Source of the DNA: Pseudo-nitzschia pungens
Lineage: Eukaryota; Bacillariophyta; Bacillariophyceae; Bacillariales; Bacillariaceae
Assembly: GCA_037355855.1 (NCBI GenBank)
Contig: CM074766.1
Coordinates: forward strand, 1,860,001-1,924,000
Direction of reading: 5' to 3'
Length of the DNA: 64,000 bases
The position numbers and the translations under genes are program-made. Shown here piece by piece: positions 58,201 to 64,000 of the stretch. The notes under the pieces are model-generated. The model was given only the letters and a program-made list of their open reading frames with translations. It was not told the DNA's origin and did not search any database. Position 1 is the stretch's first letter; every line of letters begins with the position of its first letter.

Positions 58201-59859
58201 ATGAGCCAAACCACAAGAAGCCCCATTGGTCCGGAGGACGTGATTACCGTCAAGGGCCAGTACCTCTTCCAGGGCGACAGCAACAATCGATTCTTTGTCA
58301 AAGGAATAGCGTTTCCCATTCCTCCTCCTGCTCCCGCGAAACTTGATATCGACGGATGGATCGCTGTGTTGGAACAGCTTGCCAACGACACCGATGTCAA
58401 TGCTGTTCGAGTTTACGACATGGATTGCTACCACGTGAACGATACGTACGATCGCTTCTTGAAACGGGCTGCTGAGTTGGGAATCTACGTGATTGTTCCG
58501 CTGACCAGCAGCAGCGGTGATGGAAATCTGATGCGCGATGAGAATCCTCCGGACTGTTACCCCAAGAAGTTGTTCCAATACGGAAAAACTTGCATCGACA
58601 ACTACTGGGATCGTCCGAACGTAATCATGGGCGTGATTGGAAACGAGGTGATGAACAGCAAGATGACCTATAAGAGCGCACCATGCGTCAAATCATACCT
58701 GAACGATCTGTCGAAATACAGCCGCGCGGTGTCCAAACATTCGTCATCGAACCGAAAGTCATTTCCTCTCATGTACTCGACTCAGCACGACTCCCCAACG
58801 TCGGCAATCCAACCCGACGAGGCGATTAAACTAACACTCGATTACCTTTCGTGCCGTCCCAAAACGGCAAACGGTTTGATGGATCTGGATTTCGTATTCG
58901 GGATCAACATCGAAAGCTGGTGTTCCTCGACGGAATCTTTTGACTTCGAAGATGACGGTGTCACGGAATCGTCGTATCATTCCCTTTGGAGAACCTTTTC
59001 CATTAAAAACAGCACGGTTAAGGTTATGGACGCCGTCTCGGGCGACATTACTTTGAAGGAGGTACCACCAGTGTCACCGGTTCCGGTAACAGTTCCTGTC
59101 ATTTTTAGTGAAATGGGTTGCTCGAGAGAAGATTTCAATCGAGACAATCCGCTCGTGCCACCAGACCAAAAGCATATCCGTGATTGGAGACAGGTTGCCT
59201 TGGTATCGTCGGACGACGGGCCGATGGCTGACTTGTGGAGTGGATTTGTGGCGTATGGCTACGACGGCGGTGGATTCAACGGCTTTCGAATTATGGGCGG
59301 TGGGGATACCATCAAATGGAACGGAAAGGATCCTCTCCCCCCGTCGATGGAGTACTATAATTTTCGCGACGAATTGTCCAAGGTGGGCAAGCAGTCCGTG
59401 CCGGAACTTTCGCACGCCTCGAGAGCACTGACGACTATGGACGAGTCGATGTTATCTTGTGAATTTGCTGTTGACAAGATTCGGGAATATTTCGATCTGG
59501 AACTTTATTCGCTATCAAAGATGCATTCGCACTACAGTGAAGGTATTTTTTCGAATTTCGATATTCCACACTTTCGAGCGCCGCCATCATCTGAGCCTCC
59601 AACGGTAGCAATGATTCGCACTGATAGCACCAGTGAAGCGGGAATTACATCTGCCAATGCACATGTTCCTCTCGTATTTTCCATGCTGTTGCTTCTTGTC
59701 CTGGTTGCCGGAATTTTCGTGGCAGGCAAGAAGAGAATTGGTGAAGCAAAAACACTAGTGGATGACTTCGTTGAGAATTTTAGAGAAACCAAGGGTGCCA
59801 GCAAAAGCGGTGCTCAGGATCCTATCCAGTCAAATATTGCCAATTATGGTGCGATTTAG
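58201..59859 (+). CDS. GH72 (GAS1-like) beta-1,3-glucanosyltransferase with C-terminal membrane anchor
   Basis: GH72 enzymes cut and re-join beta-1,3-glucan chains, remodelling walls or storage glucan. One exon, 552 residues. The TIM barrel begins 'FFVKGIAFPIPPPAPAKLDI' and includes 'VNAVRVYDMDCYHVNDTYDR', the acid/base Glu in 'VIMGVIGNEVMNSK', 'STQHDSPTSAIQ', 'DFVFGINIESWCSS' and the nucleophile Glu in 'VPVIFSEMGCSREDF', followed by 'GFVAYGYDGGGFNGFRIM'. A transmembrane helix lies near residues 496-514 (VPLVFSMLLLLVLVAGIFV), then a basic cytosolic tail of about 38 residues. No signal peptide precedes the barrel: the protein starts 'MSQTTRSPIGPEDVI'. Either an upstream exon was missed or the N-terminus is unusual. 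The GPI anchor of fungal GAS1 is replaced by the helix. Confidence 0.85.
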   Translation: MSQTTRSPIGPEDVITVKGQYLFQGDSNNRFFVKGIAFPIPPPAPAKLDIDGWIAVLEQLANDTDVNAVRVYDMDCYHVNDTYDRFLKRAAELGIYVIVPLTSSSGDGNLMRDENPPDCYPKKLFQYGKTCIDNYWDRPNVIMGVIGNEVMNSKMTYKSAPCVKSYLNDLSKYSRAVSKHSSSNRKSFPLMYSTQHDSPTSAIQPDEAIKLTLDYLSCRPKTANGLMDLDFVFGINIESWCSSTESFDFEDDGVTESSYHSLWRTFSIKNSTVKVMDAVSGDITLKEVPPVSPVPVTVPVIFSEMGCSREDFNRDNPLVPPDQKHIRDWRQVALVSSDDGPMADLWSGFVAYGYDGGGFNGFRIMGGGDTIKWNGKDPLPPSMEYYNFRDELSKVGKQSVPELSHASRALTTMDESMLSCEFAVDKIREYFDLELYSLSKMHSHYSEGIFSNFDIPHFRAPPSSEPPTVAMIRTDSTSEAGITSANAHVPLVFSMLLLLVLVAGIFVAGKKRIGEAKTLVDDFVENFRETKGASKSGAQDPIQSNIANYGAI

Positions 59860-60432
59860 AAAGAGATCTTCATCAGAGACGTGAACTTCTTGCCTATCTA
59901 TGAATTCGTTATCGAAAAGGATACTGATGAACGATAATGTTGATGTTGGAAGAACAAGGATCAATGGAACAATGAAAATGGTATACTGTTGCATTATGCA
60001 TTGCGGTAGTCAAGTAGGCATGCCAATTTTTTCTAATACTGTATTTAAAAACAAATTTTGAAGAAAATGACAATGAATACTGTTGTGCTAAGTGATAGAG
60101 CGAAAAGTTCAAATACTACTGCAATAAAGAACGGGGTGGAGTGTTCGGGTGTTGGATGAAAGCTTCAGTTCACACTCTTGCTACTTCGTGGAATGGACCA
60201 AGAAGTTACCAGAAATTTATTAGAACGATGGCAAGTTTCTTGAAAAATCTTCAGTAGTGTCGGAATGACAGTAAGACCACGCTCTACCAAGTCTTTGAAG
60301 GAGACTTGCATGGACGCGAAAGAGGACACGAACATCATGCAACAGAAACAGAACAAGAGACGTCCACACCAAGACAGTGTACTCCACAAAACATCGAGAT
60401 AAACGTAACAGGATCTAAACAACTACTGCAGC

Positions 60433-60462
60433 GACGACGACGACGACGACGACGACGACGCT
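60433..60462. repeat. (GAC)n microsatellite
   Basis: About nine GAC triplets, in a region without a supported gene. Confidence 0.9.
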
Positions 60463-61198
60463 CCATCATACTACTGTGATCGCGTCTCCGAATGTCATCG
60501 TACAAAATCGACAAACAACGCATCGCCGACAAACACATTTACAATCGTGAACCTCCAAGGATGGTACCGGATTTTCGATTGAAGCGAAACACAATGGACT
60601 AACGTAGAAGAGCTCCAAACAGCACCGAGTATCAACTGCGGATGAGCAGCGCCTCCCAAGAAGAATAAACATCGAACACATTTAAGCCGAATGAAACAAA
60701 TTGACGCTCATGGCTTGAACTCTCTTTTGGATTCCCCAGGGACAGCAATGGACACGCTGTATTGCACCAAGTTATATAAATGCAGAACGCAGACGAATTG
60801 ATCGTATGAAACAAGAGCAACCCCGTATGTAACAGGGCGGGGAAGGAACCATCGCATGTCAACGGCAACGAAACATCACTGCGTATTGCGTCAACAGTGT
60901 ACGTCGAAGAGGCTATGGACTATGGAAGGAACCAACGAAACTGACTACTGTTAGCTCTCTTCAAGGGTGGCCAGGCACGTCACAAAGTGATATAGACTTC
61001 CAATTGTGTCAGTCGGTACTTTTCTTTTCAGAAACGTACAAGGATCGCAATCGAAGAACCAGCTAGACTCCAACGAACACTAACCGACCGCAAGTTGAAC
61101 CATGAGTCCTTTCACGAAACTGATTGAGGGAAAAGCAAGGTCACCGAAAGTGCCACGAATCACTCGAAGCTATGAATGGAATGGATCAATGAATTGAA

Positions 61199-61462
61199 AT
61201 GGATCCAAAACAGTTTAGCGACAAGAAACCAAAAAGGTTAGCACAGAATCGAAATGTAGACGACACACACTTGTCTGCAAGGGCGAATCACGAGTACAAT
61301 CCCACTGAGTCAGCCCCTAACAGTGGCTCTACCACAACTCAGCCACTATCCAGACAGCCAGAAGTCTCCACTAAATTAGCACTGGTAATCCCTACACCAT
61401 TCCATAAGAAACCCGATTTACGTTCAACTGTTGCTGTTCGTTATGGGTTGTTAGACCAGTAG
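61199..61462 (+). CDS. Possible small hypothetical protein
   Basis: ATG-led frame of 87 codons, hydrophilic and Lys/Asn/Thr-rich (MDPKQFSDKKPKRL), with no domain, signal or membrane segment. It lies in a spacer with several unrelated open frames. I cannot tell it from chance; listed only because the composition is less repetitive than its neighbours. Confidence 0.2.
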   Translation: MDPKQFSDKKPKRLAQNRNVDDTHLSARANHEYNPTESAPNSGSTTTQPLSRQPEVSTKLALVIPTPFHKKPDLRSTVAVRYGLLDQ

Positions 61463-61991
61463 GGAGCTGGATTCCTTGTTCAAATAGTACGTAGTTCTAG
61501 AATGCTACGAACTCTCACTATGATCATAACGTTGTCTCAATCTCAAAATGTGATTCGGAATGATGCGAAGCGAAGCAAGAAATACTACGTCGATTATTAA
61601 AGTACGAAGTAGAAGTATCTTACGTGTAGTACAGTAACACTGAGGATACAATAATTTCAAATTTTTATGCATACCGGTACGGTAACCTTACTTGTAACCT
61701 TACCCAGTTTGACAAAACATACCCTACTACGTAGTACTTCTGAGCATGGTTGGCTGACAGGCGCGAATTTTTGAAACTCAACATCACAAGGTTTTGGCGG
61801 TTCCACGAATGGAATGAATCAATCTCAATCTCGATGTTTTTCTCCAAGAAAAAGAAACTCATTGCCATTGCAAAAATAATGATTACGGCTGCTACTTGGA
61901 ATAGGCATACACGAAACAAACAAATCGGCAGACTTCACCTAATACACAACCGGAAAGTACAATTGACTCTTTGGAAACCTGAGGCATACAA

Positions 61992-63386
61992 ATGAGGTAT
62001 CGAGTCGGTCACGTCGTTCCAACCTTGACACTCCTTTCATTATGCTGCATATCGTTCGTTATGCGCTACTCACTCATGGGGTTCACGATCGATGCACAAC
62101 GCCACATCCAATTCGATACGAATTCTCCAAATGAGGAAGGATATTCACAGACCGATGGGTCAAAGGAATATGACCATGATGATGTCTCAGAAGACAGTTT
62201 CGATGAGAAGGAAGAGTTCGACGTTTGCATCGCAGGAGCGGGTCTGTCTGGAGCTGTTATAGCAGAACGATATGCCTCTCAGCTGAATAAGAAAGTCGTG
62301 GTTATCGAGAAACGAAACCACATTGGCGGCAATTGTTACGACTACATCGATGATGAAACGGGCATTCGTGTCAGCCAGTATGGCGCTCATTTGTTTCATA
62401 CCTTCAACAAGCGCGTCTGGGATTACGTCCAACAGTTTTCAGATTGGACAAAGTACGAGCACGAAGTTGTTGGAGTAGTAAATGGCAAGCATGTCCCCAT
62501 TCCGGTCAATATAGATACAGTCAACATGCTTTTTGGGTTGAATATTTCAAGCACGGAAGAAATGGATCGATGGTTATCTGAAGAGCAGGTGAAATATGAG
62601 CATCAACCAAGGAATTCGGAAGAAATGGCTCTCTCGCGAGTTGGGGAACGGCTGTATGAACTCATCTTTCACCCCTATACAATCAAACAATGGAACAAAG
62701 AACCGAAAGAACTTGGCCCAGAAGTGACGGCTAGAATACCGGTTAGAAATGATCACGATAACCGCTATTTTGGAGATCCTTATCAAGCACTTCCGACCAA
62801 TGGATACACCACCATTTTCGAAAACCTACTCTGCCATCCAAAGATTGATGTGCGATTGAACACCGATTACTTTCAAATCAGAGACAAATTGCGGTGTCAG
62901 CATACATATTTCACAGGGCCAATAGATGCGTACTTCGCGCATATGGGCTACGAGAAATTAGAATACAGAAGTTTGGACTTCGAACGGAAAGTCGTGAAAA
63001 ATACGGGTGATCGTGGGACTTTCCAACCAAAGTTTGTGGTAAACCATCCTTCACCAGGTACAAACTTCACACGTATTGTTGAATACAAACACCTTCTGAA
63101 CCAAACAAGCAAGGATACAGTGCTCTTCATCGAGCGATCGAAAGACGGAGGAGAACCATACTACCCAGTACCAAACGAACAGAACAAAGCTCTTTATCGA
63201 CGGTATCAGGGATTGGCTACAAATGAACCAAACGTCACATTCGTCGGACGCCTCGCAAATTACAAGTACTTCAATATGGATCAAGCAATAATAAATGCCT
63301 TGGAATTATTCGACAAAGATACCGGTCTCTCGAAAGAGAAGGAAAAACCAATTGCTACTTGTTCTTCAGCAAGAAATGATTCGTGA
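61992..63386 (+). CDS. GLF: UDP-galactopyranose mutase with N-terminal signal anchor
   Basis: Flavoenzyme that interconverts UDP-galactopyranose and UDP-galactofuranose. One exon, 464 residues. Residues 9-31 form a hydrophobic helix (VPTLTLLSLCCISFVMRYSL), followed by an acidic stem of about 40 residues. The FAD-binding fold begins at about 76: 'FDVCIAGAGLSGAVIAERYA', 'VVVIEKRNHIGGNCYDY'. The GLF C-terminal domain shows 'YGAHLFHTFNKRVWDYVQQF', 'ELIFHPYTIKQWNKEPKELG', 'ARIPVRNDHDNRYFGDPYQA', 'TYFTGPIDAYFAHMGYEKLE' and 'NVTFVGRLANYKYFNMDQAI'. The core resembles the bacterial-size (~390 residue) class rather than the longer fungal one. The membrane anchor is unusual for this normally soluble enzyme. 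Confidence 0.95.
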   Translation: MRYRVGHVVPTLTLLSLCCISFVMRYSLMGFTIDAQRHIQFDTNSPNEEGYSQTDGSKEYDHDDVSEDSFDEKEEFDVCIAGAGLSGAVIAERYASQLNKKVVVIEKRNHIGGNCYDYIDDETGIRVSQYGAHLFHTFNKRVWDYVQQFSDWTKYEHEVVGVVNGKHVPIPVNIDTVNMLFGLNISSTEEMDRWLSEEQVKYEHQPRNSEEMALSRVGERLYELIFHPYTIKQWNKEPKELGPEVTARIPVRNDHDNRYFGDPYQALPTNGYTTIFENLLCHPKIDVRLNTDYFQIRDKLRCQHTYFTGPIDAYFAHMGYEKLEYRSLDFERKVVKNTGDRGTFQPKFVVNHPSPGTNFTRIVEYKHLLNQTSKDTVLFIERSKDGGEPYYPVPNEQNKALYRRYQGLATNEPNVTFVGRLANYKYFNMDQAIINALELFDKDTGLSKEKEKPIATCSSARNDS

Positions 63387-63605
63387 CGTGAATTACGAAT
63401 AGGGGACAAGAACTATTTTGAAATAAGTTATTAATTACGTAGTATATTATAATTTCCCAGTATTTTATATTCCTTGCGTGGTGAAGTTGCACGAGGGCAA
63501 AATCACGCCTCTATTATTTTTTGTATGTCACAGGGGAACGTGTAGCTATCGACTCGAATTCCTTACTTTCCCTGTTTTTGTCTATTTTGATCTATTTTGT
63601 CCACT

Positions 63606-64000
63606 TCAATCGAGTATACTCAAAAGGTGGTGATCCAAATCAGTGACCGAAGAGGAAGATTTAGCGTGAGTCTTACTTCGGCCACCAGTGTAACCCTTGG
63701 TCTTTTTTTTTAGAGAAAGAGAACCAAACGAGTTTACCCTGCGGAAACCAGCAGAGTATGTAAATGATTTGTTCGGAAGAGTAGAAGGCCTATTTGTGAG
63801 CTCTCTTCCTTCCACCCATGGGTGCTGTATAATTTCTGCAAGAGTGAGCCGCTTTTGAGGGTCCGCCCAAAAAAACCCTTGAAGCAAATCACACACTTCC
63901 GGTGATAGAGTGATTTTTAATCCATCAATGACGCTTTTCAAATGACCCGAAGATATTCTGGCATAGCGTTTATCAGTTGGATGGGCCCAGCGAAATGGGG
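63606..64000 (-). CDS. Ser/Thr protein kinase, C-terminal end only (CAMK/AMPK-like)
   Basis: Partial gene entering from the right edge; about 131 residues are visible and the start lies outside. It reads in frame from the edge: 'PFRWAHPTDKRYARISSG' (the G-helix 'PF' segment), then 'LSPEVCDLLQGFFWADPQKR' and 'LTLAEIIQHPWVEG', the conserved end of a kinase domain with the RLTLAEIIQHPW signature. A basic, Ser-rich tail of about 65 residues follows. The catalytic residues are not in the window, so activity cannot be judged. The 'WAHPTDKRY' form of the G region is familiar from diatom CAMK-like kinases. Confidence 0.85.
   Translation of the reverse strand, partial: PFRWAHPTDKRYARISSGHLKSVIDGLKITLSPEVCDLLQGFFWADPQKRLTLAEIIQHPWVEGRELTNRPSTLPNKSFTYSAGFRRVNSFGSLSLKKKTKGYTGGRSKTHAKSSSSVTDLDHHLLSILD

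Larger units (their letters stand above)
59860..61991. other. Intergenic between GH72 and UGM genes
   Basis: About 2.1 kb. It includes a (GAC)n microsatellite at 60,433-60,462. The segment 60,100-61,470 is less AT-rich than other spacers and carries several open frames on both strands but no recognised domain; it may be transcribed. GTA/TAC words reappear at 61,590-61,735. Confidence 0.45.

Overview
The window is nuclear DNA of a photosynthetic stramenopile, most likely a pennate diatom. The evidence is GT-AG introns of about 90-210 bp in most genes, tandem-free single-gene spacing with long repeat-rich intergenic DNA, a diatom-style membrane leucine-rich-repeat protein, a SOUL protein with a signal peptide followed by an 'LSFARP' motif like a diatom plastid-import motif, and a conserved 'VRNYERVLELNPSV' domain that I know from diatom proteins. 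I could not run any search, so the genus is not assigned.

Layout. 0-9 kb: a possible TA-flanked MITE (1177-1729), an S1-domain RNA-binding protein, a class I histone deacetylase (two exons) and, convergent to it, a PH-domain protein. 9-20 kb: 4 kb of repeat-rich intergenic DNA, a transmembrane LRR protein, deoxyhypusine synthase, then the COPII coat protein SEC31. 20-25 kb: an ISWI chromatin remodeller in six exons, tail-to-tail with SEC31. 25-39 kb: a second MITE-like element, a conserved diatom protein of unknown function, the SSU72 phosphatase, an ABHD17-type hydrolase and a mitochondrial-type adenylate kinase. 40-47 kb is a gene-free satellite region: a 143-bp tandem array, an AT-rich ~540-bp repeat family, and a G/C-rich array built on ACGCGTCGATAATACAGGGG. 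47-56 kb: a BET1-like SNARE and a GC-rich block of four genes whose families or N-termini point to organelles (C3orf33-like, NIT1, PTPMT1-like, SOUL). 56-64 kb: a GH72/GAS1-like transglycosylase, UDP-galactopyranose mutase and the end of a Ser/Thr kinase.

Functionally the genes are mostly housekeeping: chromatin (HDAC, ISWI), RNA polymerase II CTD dephosphorylation (SSU72), translation (deoxyhypusine synthase), ER-Golgi traffic (SEC31, BET1), nucleotide and metabolite repair (adenylate kinase, NIT1), and surface glycan synthesis (GH72, UGM). They are not operons; each has its own promoter space.

The most notable observation is that two otherwise conserved genes are interrupted by single-base +1 frame changes: SEC31 three times within about 660 bp, and ABHD17 once, exactly at its nucleophile elbow. 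A possible fifth, weaker case lies at the BET1 N-terminus. All run in the same direction, while the other genes (about 15 kb of coding sequence) read through cleanly. Sequence or assembly errors, a decayed allele or genuine +1 frameshifting are all possible; this is the item I would check first.
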